Shown one piece after another: positions 8,193 to 16,462 of a DNA stretch of 64,000 bases. Source of the stretch: Bacillus dicomae (GTDB taxonomy: Bacteria > Bacillota > Bacilli > Bacillales > Bacillaceae_G); the NCBI RefSeq assembly GCF_006494425.1, contig NZ_VHIV01000002.1, forward strand, positions 682,001-746,000, read 5' to 3'. The stretch's first letter is position 1; each line of letters begins with the position of its first letter. The notes under the pieces are model-generated. The model saw nothing but the letters and a program-made list of their open reading frames with translations. It did no database searches and was not told where the DNA came from. The position numbers were made by a program, and so were the translations under genes.

Positions 8193-9431
8193 GTGCGAGA
8201 AATGTATCCAAAAAATGGCCGTGTTATTTTACATGTAGATATGAATTGTTTTTTCGCATCTGTTGAAATTGCTCATGATCCATCACTACAAGGGAAGCCG
8301 TTAGCGGTTGCTGGAAATGAAAAAGAAAGAAAAGGAATTATCATAACATGTAGTTATGAGGCGAGAGAATATGGAATACGTACGACGATGCCTCTTTGGG
8401 AGGCGAAAAGATTATGTCCGCAATTAGTTGTAAGACGTCCTAATTTCACGTTCTATCGTGAAGCTTCATTTCAAATGTTTCAAATCCTTTCTCGTTTTAC
8501 GGAAAAAATACAACCAGTCTCTATAGATGAGGGGTATTTAGATATTACAGATTGTTACGCACTTGGTTCGCCTCTTGAAATAGCAAAGATGATTCAGCAA
8601 GCGTTATTAACAGAGTTACAGCTTCCGTGTAGCATTGGAATTGCTCCGAACCTTTTCCTAGCCAAAACAGCTTCTGATATGAAAAAGCCCCTCGGTATTA
8701 CGGTGCTTCGAAAACGAGATATTCCAGAAATGATTTGGCCACTTCCAGTTGGAGCGATGCATGGAATTGGAGAAAAAACAGCTGAAAAGTTAAATGAGAT
8801 TCATATACAAACCATTGAGCAGCTAGCAAAAGGAAACGAACATATCATTCGCGCTAAAATTGGAAAACACGGTGTTGATTTACAACAGCGTGCAAAAGGT
8901 ATGGATAATAGGGAAGTCGATCCGAGCCAAATGGGACAACATAAAAGCGTTGGTAATTCGATGACTTTTTCAAAGGATATGGATGAAGAGAAAGAATTAC
9001 TTGATATGTTAGAAAGGCTATCCAAATCAGTGAGTAAAAGATTACAAAAGCGAACCCTTGTCAGCTATAATATTCAAATTATGATTAAATACCATGATAG
9101 GCGGACGGTAACGCGGAGTAAGCAATTGAAAAATGCTATTTGGGAAGAACGAGATATTTTTCAGGCAGCCTCTCGTTTATGGAAGCAACATTGGGACGGT
9201 GATTCCGTTCGTTTACTAGGTGTTACGGCTACTGAAATAGAGTGGAAGACAGAATCAGTGAAACAATTAGACTTGTTTTCATTTGAAGAAGACGCGAAAG
9301 AAGAGCCACTACTTGCTGTCATTGATCAAATTAATGATAAATATGGAATGCCGCTTTTACAACGTGGTAGTCAATTATTACGTAAGCAAGAAAAGTCTTT
9401 TCAACAAAAATTAGAAAATAAATTTATGTAG
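8193..9431 (+). CDS. dinB: DNA polymerase IV, Y family (YqjH/PolY1)
   Basis: A 412-residue translesion polymerase. Catalytic motifs are HVDMNCFFASVE (first Asp) and SIDEGYLD (Asp-Glu). The thumb region carries GIGEKTAEKL, and the little-finger domain follows from about 245. The C-terminus contains QLDLFSFEED, a good beta-clamp-binding motif. GTG at 8193 is preferred because GGGAGG at 8178-8183 is abutting GTG 8184 but correctly spaced for 8193. Its LexA box implies SOS induction. Confidence 0.92.
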   Translation: MREMYPKNGRVILHVDMNCFFASVEIAHDPSLQGKPLAVAGNEKERKGIIITCSYEAREYGIRTTMPLWEAKRLCPQLVVRRPNFTFYREASFQMFQILSRFTEKIQPVSIDEGYLDITDCYALGSPLEIAKMIQQALLTELQLPCSIGIAPNLFLAKTASDMKKPLGITVLRKRDIPEMIWPLPVGAMHGIGEKTAEKLNEIHIQTIEQLAKGNEHIIRAKIGKHGVDLQQRAKGMDNREVDPSQMGQHKSVGNSMTFSKDMDEEKELLDMLERLSKSVSKRLQKRTLVSYNIQIMIKYHDRRTVTRSKQLKNAIWEERDIFQAASRLWKQHWDGDSVRLLGVTATEIEWKTESVKQLDLFSFEEDAKEEPLLAVIDQINDKYGMPLLQRGSQLLRKQEKSFQQKLENKFM

Positions 9432-9472
9432 AAGGTGTCATGAAGCTGTAAATATTATGACACCTTTCATTT
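9432..9472. terminator. Terminator between dinB and the MgtC gene
   Basis: AAGGTGTCAT (9432-9441) pairs with ATGACACCTT (9457-9466), then TTCATTTTT. It is placed between convergent genes. Confidence 0.75.
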
Positions 9473-10177
9473 TTAACTTGCTTCTAAATTTAATGAAGTT
9501 TTCCACCCAGCTGCAGTAACGCCAGATTCTAATAGCATTCTACTTACTATTTTTTCTATTAAGACTGCTGCATTAGTGTTGCAGTGTAATGTAGCTTGTA
9601 TACATACTTTTTGATTAGAATCTACGTCTTCACTATACAATTCTTTTAAACCGATGCCTTCAGAACTTACCATATGCATAAGTAAAAAGCGAATATGGGC
9701 TTCATTTTCTTCTGAACAAGTAAGAGAAAGTAAGTAGTTTGTATGTTCTGGCGATTCTTCTTTTGATTTCTGATTCATAAAGAGAGCGATTGGGCGAAGT
9801 AGTATATTTGCTAGTAAAACGCCGGTTGCACCTAATATAGCTGCAATGAGGAAGCCAGCGCCTGTAAGGGTACCAACGGCAGCTGCGCACCATAAAGTAG
9901 CCGCAGTATTAAGCCCTCTAATACTAAAACCATCGCGGATAATAACGCCGCCTCCTAAAAAGCCAATGCCACTAACGACTTGAGCGGCAATACGTGAGGG
10001 GCTAGCATCATGATCAAGCATGACGGACAATAAGACAAATGTACAGGCACCAAGTGATACGAGAGCATTTGTCCGTAAACCAGCCATTCGGTGTCTCCAT
10101 TGCCGTTCCATTCCGATGCAAGCACCTACAATAATTGCGATAAATAATCTTAATACAATGTCATACCATACCATCAT
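9473..10177 (-). CDS. MgtC/SapB family membrane protein
   Basis: A 234-residue protein. Residues 1-145 carry the MgtC helices with the motifs GACIGMERQWRHRMAGLRTN and GIGFLGGGVIIRDG, and a soluble ACT-like C-terminal domain follows. MgtC proteins support growth at low Mg2+ and, in pathogens, survival in macrophages by acting on the F-type ATPase. The gene lies 95 bp downstream of mgtA on the same strand, so the M-box may control both. The start ATG 10177 fits GGAGGT; the upstream ATG at 10189 overlaps the ribosome site. Confidence 0.88.
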   Translation of the reverse strand: MMVWYDIVLRLFIAIIVGACIGMERQWRHRMAGLRTNALVSLGACTFVLLSVMLDHDASPSRIAAQVVSGIGFLGGGVIIRDGFSIRGLNTAATLWCAAAVGTLTGAGFLIAAILGATGVLLANILLRPIALFMNQKSKEESPEHTNYLLSLTCSEENEAHIRFLLMHMVSSEGIGLKELYSEDVDSNQKVCIQATLHCNTNAAVLIEKIVSRMLLESGVTAAGWKTSLNLEAS

Positions 10178-10214
10178 GGTCACCTCCATACATATAAGTC
10201 CATGTTATGTTTTG

Positions 10215-10245
10215 GAGAATGAGTGGAGAGTACCCGCTCATTCTC
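10215..10245. other. Hairpin between mgtA and the MgtC gene
   Basis: GAGAATGAGTGG (10215-10226) pairs with CCGCTCATTCTC (10234-10245) with one G-U. A T run (ATTTTAT) follows only on the plus strand, so it is not a clear terminator for the minus-strand operon. It could stabilise or process the mRNA. Confidence 0.5.
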
Positions 10246-10247
10246 AT

Positions 10248-10288
10248 TTTATCCCGCTATTTGCAGGCTAATTAAAGTTGCACTTTAT
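10248..10288 (+). repeat. Mini-bcr1 element (31 bp) flanked by TTTAT
   Basis: CCCGCTATTTGCAGGC joined to TAATTAAAGTTGCAC, with TTTAT at 10248-10252 and 10284-10288. The left part equals the left end of bcr1 elements and the right part the right end; the roughly 120-bp middle is missing. The right TTTAT contains the mgtA stop codon (minus strand). A second copy of the same length is at 59637-59677. Confidence 0.75.
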
Positions 10289-12990
10289 AACCAGCTATGA
10301 AACTTTTTAATATAAACTTTTTTTAGGAACTGTGTTAAGAAAGCATAGCCTAATAGTATTCCTACTAACCAAGGGAAATAGCTAAGTGGTAATGCTTGTA
10401 ATCCAACTGCTGCTCCGAGTGGTGAGAATGGAATGTAAATTCCGATTGCCATAATACAAACGGTTAATAAAAGAACTGGTACTGATGCAGTACTTTGAAT
10501 AAATGGAATCTTCTGTGTTCTTATCATGTGAACAATTAAAGTTTGTGTTAGTAATCCAACAACAAACCAACCGGATTGGAATAAGGATTGTTCGCTAGCT
10601 GTATTTGCACCGAAGACGTTCCACATGACTACATATGTGATGATATCAAATATGGAACTAATTGGACCGATGCAAATAATGAAGTTTCGTAAGTTTGCAG
10701 TATCCCATTTTCTCGGTTTTTCTAAAAATTCTTTATCCATTTTGTCCCATGGGATAGATAGTTGTGAAATATCATAAAGTAAGTTTTGAATTAAAAGGTG
10801 AATGGCAAGCATAGGTAAGAAAGGAATGAAAGCACTTGCTACTAACACGCTAAATACATTTCCAAAGTTAGAGCTAGCTGTCATTTTAATATATTTTAAA
10901 ATATTTCCGAATGTAGTGCGTCCTTCTAAAATACCTGCTTCTAATATCGTTAAACTTTTTTCAAGTAGAATAATATCGGAAGACTCTTTTGCAATATCAG
11001 TTGCAGTATCAACAGATATGCCAACGTCAGCTTCACGTAACGCAACAGCATCGTTAATGCCATCTCCCATATAACCTACAGTGTGACCGTTTCCTTGTAG
11101 TACCCGTATAATGCGAGATTTTTGCATTGGATTTAGCTTCGCAAATACAGTTGTTTCTTCGGCTAGTTTTGCTAATGCTTTATCTGGTAAAGAATCAATC
11201 TCGTAACCAAGGACTGGCTCACCGATATTCAAGCTTACTTCTTTACAAACTGTTCTTGTAACGATTTCATTATCACCAGTTAAAATTTTCACTTGTACAC
11301 CATGCTTTTGTAATGTTTGAATGGCAGCAGCGGCAGATGGTTTCGGTGGATCTAAAAAGCCGATATATCCAGCGAGAATCATCTCAGTTTCGTCTTTTAC
11401 TGCATACTCTTTATCATTTATTTTTCTATCTTTTTTATAAGCTACAGCAATAACTCGCATACCTTCACTATTCAATGTTTCACTTAGTTGTTTGACATTT
11501 GAGCGCATTTCCTCGGTGAGTGGAACAATTTTCTCGTCAACTTCAGTGTAGTTGCAAATTGATAAAATTTCTTCTACGGCACCTTTACAAACCATTGTAT
11601 GTTCACCTGAAATACCTTTTACAATGACTGACATACGTCGGCGTGCGAAATCGAATGGAATTTCATCTATTTTTTGAAAAGCTGATGGATCAAATTTATG
11701 GTTTTCCTCTGTATGCTTAATAACAGCTTTATCTATTAAATTTTTCAATCCAGTTTGATAGAAACTATTTAAATAGGCAAATTGTAAGACGTGATTGCAT
11801 TCATTTCCATTAGGATCTAAGTGACGAACAAGAACAACTTTATCTTCTGTTAAAGTTCCAGTTTTATCTGTACAAAGAATGTTCATAGCACCTAAGTTTT
11901 GAATAGAATTCAGTTGTTTTACAATTACTTTCTGTTTAGACATATTAACAGCACCTTTAGCTAAATTAGCAGTTACAATCATTGGTAACATTTCAGGTGT
12001 AAGACCAACAGCAATAGCAATGGCGAAGAAGAAAGCCTCTTGCCAATCTCCTTTTGTAAACCCGTTAATGAGAAGAACGATAGGTGCCATAATAAGCATG
12101 AATGTAATTAAGAGCCAGCTTACTTTATTTACACCTTTATCAAAGCTTGTTTCTACGCGTTTACCGATTACTTTTTTTGCTAAAGAGCCGAAATACGTAT
12201 CGATACTTGTGGAGACGACAACAGCTTTTGCGCTACCACTTACAATATTTGTACCCATAAAACAAAGGTTTTCCATATCGAGTGGATTGTAATTTTTCTT
12301 TATGTTTTTCGGTAAAATATGTTTATTCTCTGTATGATAGCAGTTTTCGTACTTTTCTACAGGTAGTGCTTCCCCTGTTAAAGAAGACTGATTCACAAAT
12401 AAATCTTTAGCTGATAAAATACGCACATCAGCTGGAACGATATCACCGGCTGAAAGGGAAATAATATCCCCAGGTACAAGTTCTTCAATTGGAATTTCTG
12501 TTGTATAATTTTGCTTTAAATTTGTTACTTTTTTTGTTTCGTATACAAATCCATCTATTCTAAAGACACTCGCTGTTGTTCGAACCATAGCCTTTAACTG
12601 ATTCGCAGCTTTTTGAGAACGAAATTCTTGTAAAAAGCGAATTGTTGCACTTAGCATTACCATTACAGATACGACAATGGTTCCTTGTATGTCATCTGTG
12701 AAAAAAGAGAGTGCGCCGAGAGCTAATAAAACAAAAATAAATGGATTTTTAAATGCTAGTAGAAATTGAATGTACCACGGCGATGTTTTATTATGAGCTA
12801 TTTCATTAGAGCCATATAAAGAAAGTCTACGAGACGCTTCTTCTTTAGAGAGTCCATCTTTTGTTGTTTCTAAAAGTTGTAATGCTTTGTTTGCATCTTG
12901 TGTTGCGACTTCTACTAATAATTCGTTATTTGTGTTCATACGATCTTGATCGTATGAATGTTTTGTTTCTTGTCTTTGTAAATTTAACAT
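10285..12990 (-). CDS. mgtA: Magnesium-importing P-type ATPase
   Basis: A 901-residue P3B-type ATPase, the usual MgtA length. It carries the actuator motif LTGEALP, phosphorylation motif DKTGTLTED, nucleotide-domain motif ILTGDN and hinge GDGINDAVALREADVGI, with about ten membrane helices. It imports Mg2+ at the expense of ATP. ATG 12990 follows AAAGGAGGA. Upstream lie an M-box riboswitch, its terminator, a candidate leader ORF and a hairpin that covers the ribosome site; an MgtC-family gene follows downstream. Confidence 0.95.
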   Translation of the reverse strand: MLNLQRQETKHSYDQDRMNTNNELLVEVATQDANKALQLLETTKDGLSKEEASRRLSLYGSNEIAHNKTSPWYIQFLLAFKNPFIFVLLALGALSFFTDDIQGTIVVSVMVMLSATIRFLQEFRSQKAANQLKAMVRTTASVFRIDGFVYETKKVTNLKQNYTTEIPIEELVPGDIISLSAGDIVPADVRILSAKDLFVNQSSLTGEALPVEKYENCYHTENKHILPKNIKKNYNPLDMENLCFMGTNIVSGSAKAVVVSTSIDTYFGSLAKKVIGKRVETSFDKGVNKVSWLLITFMLIMAPIVLLINGFTKGDWQEAFFFAIAIAVGLTPEMLPMIVTANLAKGAVNMSKQKVIVKQLNSIQNLGAMNILCTDKTGTLTEDKVVLVRHLDPNGNECNHVLQFAYLNSFYQTGLKNLIDKAVIKHTEENHKFDPSAFQKIDEIPFDFARRRMSVIVKGISGEHTMVCKGAVEEILSICNYTEVDEKIVPLTEEMRSNVKQLSETLNSEGMRVIAVAYKKDRKINDKEYAVKDETEMILAGYIGFLDPPKPSAAAAIQTLQKHGVQVKILTGDNEIVTRTVCKEVSLNIGEPVLGYEIDSLPDKALAKLAEETTVFAKLNPMQKSRIIRVLQGNGHTVGYMGDGINDAVALREADVGISVDTATDIAKESSDIILLEKSLTILEAGILEGRTTFGNILKYIKMTASSNFGNVFSVLVASAFIPFLPMLAIHLLIQNLLYDISQLSIPWDKMDKEFLEKPRKWDTANLRNFIICIGPISSIFDIITYVVMWNVFGANTASEQSLFQSGWFVVGLLTQTLIVHMIRTQKIPFIQSTASVPVLLLTVCIMAIGIYIPFSPLGAAVGLQALPLSYFPWLVGILLGYAFLTQFLKKVYIKKFHSWL

Positions 12991-12998
12991 TGGTAGTT

Positions 12999-13020
12999 CC
13001 TCCTTTTTTCATGAAGGAGA
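12999..13020 (-). promoter_or_regulatory. Hairpin sequestering the mgtA ribosome-binding site
   Basis: On the minus strand TCTCCTT (13020-13014) pairs with AAGGAGG (13005-12999), which is the Shine-Dalgarno of mgtA; the loop is 8 bases. It lies 18 bases after the stop of the candidate leader ORF. Confidence 0.55.
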
Positions 13021-13038
13021 AAACAATCTGTTACTCGA

Positions 13039-13134
13039 CTATTTAAAATTAGGAGGAACAGCTTCTTTCCTACCTACATGATGAAATATTAGCGTAAAAC
13101 ATATGGGTATCCGGGCCGAATCATCAATAGCCAA
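13039..13134 (-). CDS. Candidate mgtA leader peptide (31 aa)
   Basis: A TTG start at 13134 follows CGGAGGTGAGG, one of the strongest ribosome sites in the window. The frame reads (M)AIDDSARIPICFTLIFHHV and ends GRKEAVPPNFK. The same frame is open back to an ATG at 13311 (90 codons), but that longer version would run through the M-box terminator. No family is recognised. Position between riboswitch terminator and mgtA, plus Asp-Asp and Pro-Pro codons, suggest a regulatory leader. Expression is unproven. Confidence 0.35.
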   Translation of the reverse strand: MAIDDSARIPICFTLIFHHVGRKEAVPPNFK

Positions 13135-13207
13135 CTGTTCCTCACCTCCGTACAATTTAGTAGTTTCTGAATATGCTATGTTTGTTTCATAGTAAGGTGC
13201 ATAATAC

Positions 13208-13243
13208 GTAAAAAGACCTTTACTCAAAACGAGTAAAGGTCTG
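13208..13243 (-). terminator. M-box-controlled terminator
   Basis: On the minus strand CAGACCTTTACTC pairs with GAGTAAAGGTCT, followed by TTTTTA. It sits between the M-box and mgtA, as expected for a riboswitch terminator. Confidence 0.88.
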
Positions 13244-13324
13244 AATTCGCAGTTAAAAGAGTTCACAACAAAGACTGTTAATAAACATAGATAAAAACAG
13301 TTTTTGTGCATGACAAAATATACG

Positions 13325-13498
13325 CACCTCTCCCTCGTTGAGTTTTAGCACTGTATAGCATAGGTACTGAAACCAGCTACGTTAAAAAAGGCCTTCATTC
13401 CGACCTTTCCTGTTGACCCATTGGCGTCTCTCGACATTTTTGGGCAGCAGCGTTTCTCTATACAGGAGCCTCACCTAACAGAGACCATATTCAATTAC
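13325..13498 (-). promoter_or_regulatory. M-box (ykoK) magnesium riboswitch
   Basis: The minus strand carries the conserved M-box blocks in order: GTTAGGTGAGGCTCCTGTAT, CGCTGCTGCCCAAAAATGTC, GAGACGCCAATGGGTCAACA and a GGAAAGGTCGGAA segment, ending near GAGGGAGAGGTGCG. This class binds Mg2+ and stops transcription when Mg2+ is plentiful. It leads into the terminator and mgtA. Confidence 0.95.
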
Positions 13499-13505
13499 AA
13501 TTTGA

Positions 13506-13534
13506 ATGTTAGCACTGTAAATTTATAGTGTCAA
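13506..13534 (-). promoter_or_regulatory. Promoter of the mgtA leader
   Basis: Minus strand TTGACA (13534-13529), a 17-bp spacer and TAACAT (13511-13506). The start site would fall at about 13499, just ahead of the M-box. Confidence 0.7.
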
Positions 13535-13638
13535 TATATTTTTTGAAAACTCAAATAGGTTTATGGTGTCTATATAGTAGGAAATAAGAGGAGTTTTTTG
13601 AAATAATTTTGGAAAATAAATACTGTAATAAACATAAA

Positions 13639-13667
13639 TAAAAAGCACTGATCAAAGTGCTTTTTAT
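13639..13667. terminator. Terminator of the 83-aa gene
   Basis: AAAAAGCACT (13640-13649) pairs with AGTGCTTTTT (13656-13665), with A/T runs on both sides. Confidence 0.8.
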
Positions 13668-13674
13668 TTATAGA

Positions 13675-13926
13675 TTATGAGATTGTAGCATTTTCAAAAA
13701 TAACAATTTCTGAACTGTTTGTTGTTGAAACGCGTTGTGCGTAATATGTGAAAGCTGAAGAAATATATGTTGGTAACGAATCATTTGTATGTGTTGTTGT
13801 ATATTCATGGATTAATTCTTTCAAAGTCGTCCATTCTAATTGTGCTGGGTGATCAGACACGAAAGAACTTACCCAGCGATCAAATGAAGATGAGAAATCA
13901 GTTTGTAAACGAAATGCTTCTTTCAT
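13675..13926 (-). CDS. Hypothetical protein, 83 aa
   Basis: A small acidic, probably helical protein (RLQTDFSSSFDRWVSSFVSD, then LKELIHEYTT) without signal peptide, membrane segment or family I recognise. ATG 13926 follows AAGGGAG on the minus strand and a terminator follows the stop, so it is a plausible single-gene unit. It is divergent from rnz. No function is assigned. Confidence 0.65.
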   Translation of the reverse strand: MKEAFRLQTDFSSSFDRWVSSFVSDHPAQLEWTTLKELIHEYTTTHTNDSLPTYISSAFTYYAQRVSTTNSSEIVIFENATIS

Positions 13927-14115
13927 AATAAAACGCTCCCTTAAAATGTAGTATAATCATTTTAACATAAAACACGAACGATTGCTAAGTTTTTTGAGTA
14001 TAACGTTCGTGATATATAGTTGTCTAGATGATTGGTTATGTAAATTCGATTTGCCATTTGAAATAACATTCCGTAAGATGAAAGGTAGATTATATAAAGA
14101 GCTGGAGGAAAGAAA

Positions 14116-15039
14116 GTGGAATTTGTATTTTTAGGAACTGGTGCAGGTGTTCCTTCGAAAGGAAGGAATGTTTCAGCAATTGCTTTGCAATTGTTAGAAG
14201 AACGAGGACAGACTTGGTTATTTGATTGTGGCGAGGCGACGCAACATCAAATATTACATACATCAGTACGTCCACGCCGCATTGAAAAAATATTTATTAC
14301 GCATTTACATGGTGATCATATTTTTGGATTACCTGGTTTATTAGGGAGCCGTTCGTTCCAAGGTGGGACGACCCCTTTAACAGTGTATGGACCAAAAGGA
14401 ATTAAACAATTTATTGAAGTAGCATTATCAGTAAGTACAACACATGTGAAATATCCGCTTGAAATTGTTGAGATAACAGAAGAAGGTACTGTGTTTGAAG
14501 ATAATGAATTTCATGTGGAAACAAAAAGATTGTCACACGGTATTGAATGTTTTGGGTATCGCATTGTAGAGAAAGATATACAAGGCGCTCTTTTAGTCGA
14601 TAAATTGCTGGAGATGGGTGTGAAACCAGGTCCACTCTTTAAACGTTTAAAAGATGGTGAAGTGGTTGAATTGGAAAATGGTACGATACTAAACGGAAAA
14701 GACTTTATTGGTCCACCTCAAAAAGGAAGAATTATTACCATTTTAGGTGATACAAGATATTGTGAAGCGAGTAGAGAGCTGGCACAAGACGCTGACGTAC
14801 TTGTTCATGAAGCAACTTTTGCGGCAGAAGATGAACAACAAGCGTATGATTATTTTCATTCCACATCTAAGCAAGCTGCGAGTATTGCACTTCAGGCAAA
14901 CGCAAAACGATTAATATTGACTCATATTAGTTCTCGTTATCAAGGAGATACGTATAAGGAATTATTGAAAGAGGCAAGAGAACTATTTTCAAATACAGAA
15001 ATAGCTACGGATTTGAAATCATTTCCGGTAGAAAGATAA
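14116..15039 (+). CDS. rnz: Ribonuclease Z
   Basis: A 307-residue metallo-beta-lactamase-fold endonuclease that trims 3' trailers of tRNA precursors lacking encoded CCA. The zinc motif is THLHGDH (His63, His65, Asp67, His68), with further ligands in [14 protein letters not shown] and THISSRY. Length and motifs match bacterial RNase Z. The start is GTG after TGGAGGAAAG. It has its own terminator. Confidence 0.95.
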   Translation: MEFVFLGTGAGVPSKGRNVSAIALQLLEERGQTWLFDCGEATQHQILHTSVRPRRIEKIFITHLHGDHIFGLPGLLGSRSFQGGTTPLTVYGPKGIKQFIEVALSVSTTHVKYPLEIVEITEEGTVFEDNEFHVETKRLSHGIECFGYRIVEKDIQGALLVDKLLEMGVKPGPLFKRLKDGEVVELENGTILNGKDFIGPPQKGRIITILGDTRYCEASRELAQDADVLVHEATFAAEDEQQAYDYFHSTSKQAASIALQANAKRLILTHISSRYQGDTYKELLKEARELFSNTEIATDLKSFPVER

Positions 15040-15049
15040 TAATGGTGTG

Positions 15050-15086
15050 AAAAAATGGCGACGAAAGGTTGCCATTTTTTTTATTT
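15050..15086 (+). terminator. Terminator of rnz
   Basis: AATGGCGAC pairs with GTTGCCATT (one G-U) around GAAAG, followed by TTTTTTT. Confidence 0.85.
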
Positions 15087-15402
15087 TTAAAAAAAATTTA
15101 ACATAAAACTGTTATCATTTTATGTTTGTATTGGATGAAACAGAAAGCTTTAATGATGTGAAGATATAGGATAAAAATACATAATACCGATTATTTAGAA
15201 AAACTGTTATATAAGTCAGACGACATACGAATGATACAAATAGCAAAAACGGATCGTTATTCAGAACTTTTAAAATTCAACAAAAGTAAGCGTTTTATTA
15301 AAAACAAGCTATAATGAGGGCAGATTATAATTTATTGTAGGCTACATGCGTTTTAGTCATTTTTCGTAACAAGTGAAGCTGAATAAATCGTGAGAGGACA
15401 AC

Positions 15403-15739
15403 ATGGAAATTATAGGAGGAAAAGTATTACTATTATTTGTGCGAAGTCTTTTTTCACTTTTTAGCTTTAAATTATTAAAAGGTATGAAAGCAATGGGAGT
15501 TTCACCTGTTTATGCTATCCTTGTAAGGGGTTCTGTGTTAAACTTTGGATTGCTACCAGACTTTATTGTAGATTAGCTTATATTATTTTTAAATGAAGGT
15601 AATGCTAAGTTTCTTATTTATTATTAGAACAGGTATTATTTCAGGATATATTGCTTCACTGTTACTTAAAAACTATCCAATTCGTACAGCGGAACAAATT
15701 CGTGGTACAACTGGAAAAGCAACCGATTCGGTAGCTTAA
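15403..15739 (+). pseudogene. Remnant of a multi-helix membrane protein gene
   Basis: The frame from ATG 15403 (MEIIGGKVLLLFVRSLFSLF, then KAMGVSPVYAI) stops at 15574. About 60 bp later a second frame reads GIISGYIASLLLKNYPIRTA and EQIRGTTGKATDSVA and stops at 15737-15739. Both halves look like the two ends of one membrane transporter, perhaps a PTS EIIC-type protein, with the middle deleted and in-frame stops between. The rest of 15090-15781 holds short peptide-like fragments but no intact gene. Confidence 0.5.
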
Positions 15740-15784
15740 TAGAATAGTAAAAATTTTTTTCATAGAGGTTTAGGGGGAGTTATG

Positions 15785-16444
15785 ATGAAGTATCGCTCAG
15801 TATTTGATATTATTGGCCCAGTTATGATTGGTCCATCAAGTTCACATACAGCAGGCGCAGCAAGAATGGGGCAAGTTGCTCGCCAGCTGTTTCGTCATGA
15901 ACCAGAAAGAGTAAGCATTTCATTATATGGATCATTTGCAAAGACGTATCGTGGGCATGGTACAGATGTGGCACTAATAGGTGGGATATTAGGATTTGAA
16001 ACAGATGACTTACGTATTCCAGAGGCGCTAGATATAGCAAAAGAGTGTGGAATTGAAGTGGAATTCATTGAAGAAGATGCAAATGCACCTCACCCAAATA
16101 CAGCGAGAATTCGTTTGTATAAAGGTGAAGAAGAAATTGAAGTTGTTGCTTGCTCAATTGGTGGCGGTAAAATTGAAGTTGTAGAATTAAACGGATTCGA
16201 TCTTCAATTATCAGGCACGAGTCCAGCACTACTTATTGTAAATAACGATCGCTTTGGTGCTATTGCAGCAGTAGCTTCAATTCTTGCGAAACACGAGATT
16301 AACATTAGTACAATGAGTGTTTCTCGTAAAGAAAAAGGAAGAAGAGCACTGATGGTCATCGAAACAGATGAAATATTAGCAGATGAAGTGATTGAAGAAA
16401 TAAATGCGCAACAAAATATTTGTCAAGTAACTATTATGGAATAA
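15785..16444 (+). CDS. sdaAB: L-serine dehydratase, beta subunit
   Basis: About 219 residues. The N-terminal serine dehydratase beta domain carries IGPVMIGPSSSHTAGAARMG, and the C-terminal ACT domain (about 145-219, LLIVNNDRFGAIAAVASILA) may bind an effector. With SdaAA it forms the [4Fe-4S] enzyme that converts L-serine to pyruvate and ammonia. ATG 15785 is chosen over 15782 because of spacing to AGGGGGAG. The sdaAA gene follows directly. Confidence 0.93.
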   Translation: MKYRSVFDIIGPVMIGPSSSHTAGAARMGQVARQLFRHEPERVSISLYGSFAKTYRGHGTDVALIGGILGFETDDLRIPEALDIAKECGIEVEFIEEDANAPHPNTARIRLYKGEEEIEVVACSIGGGKIEVVELNGFDLQLSGTSPALLIVNNDRFGAIAAVASILAKHEINISTMSVSRKEKGRRALMVIETDEILADEVIEEINAQQNICQVTIME

Positions 16445-16462
16445 TTGCAGGGGGGACACACC

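Noticed and set aside
13135-13311. 90-codon version of the mgtA leader ORF
   Set aside because: Its first half crosses the M-box terminator hairpin and its ATG is about 15 bases from a site that belongs to the riboswitch; only the 3' 31 codons are kept as a candidate.
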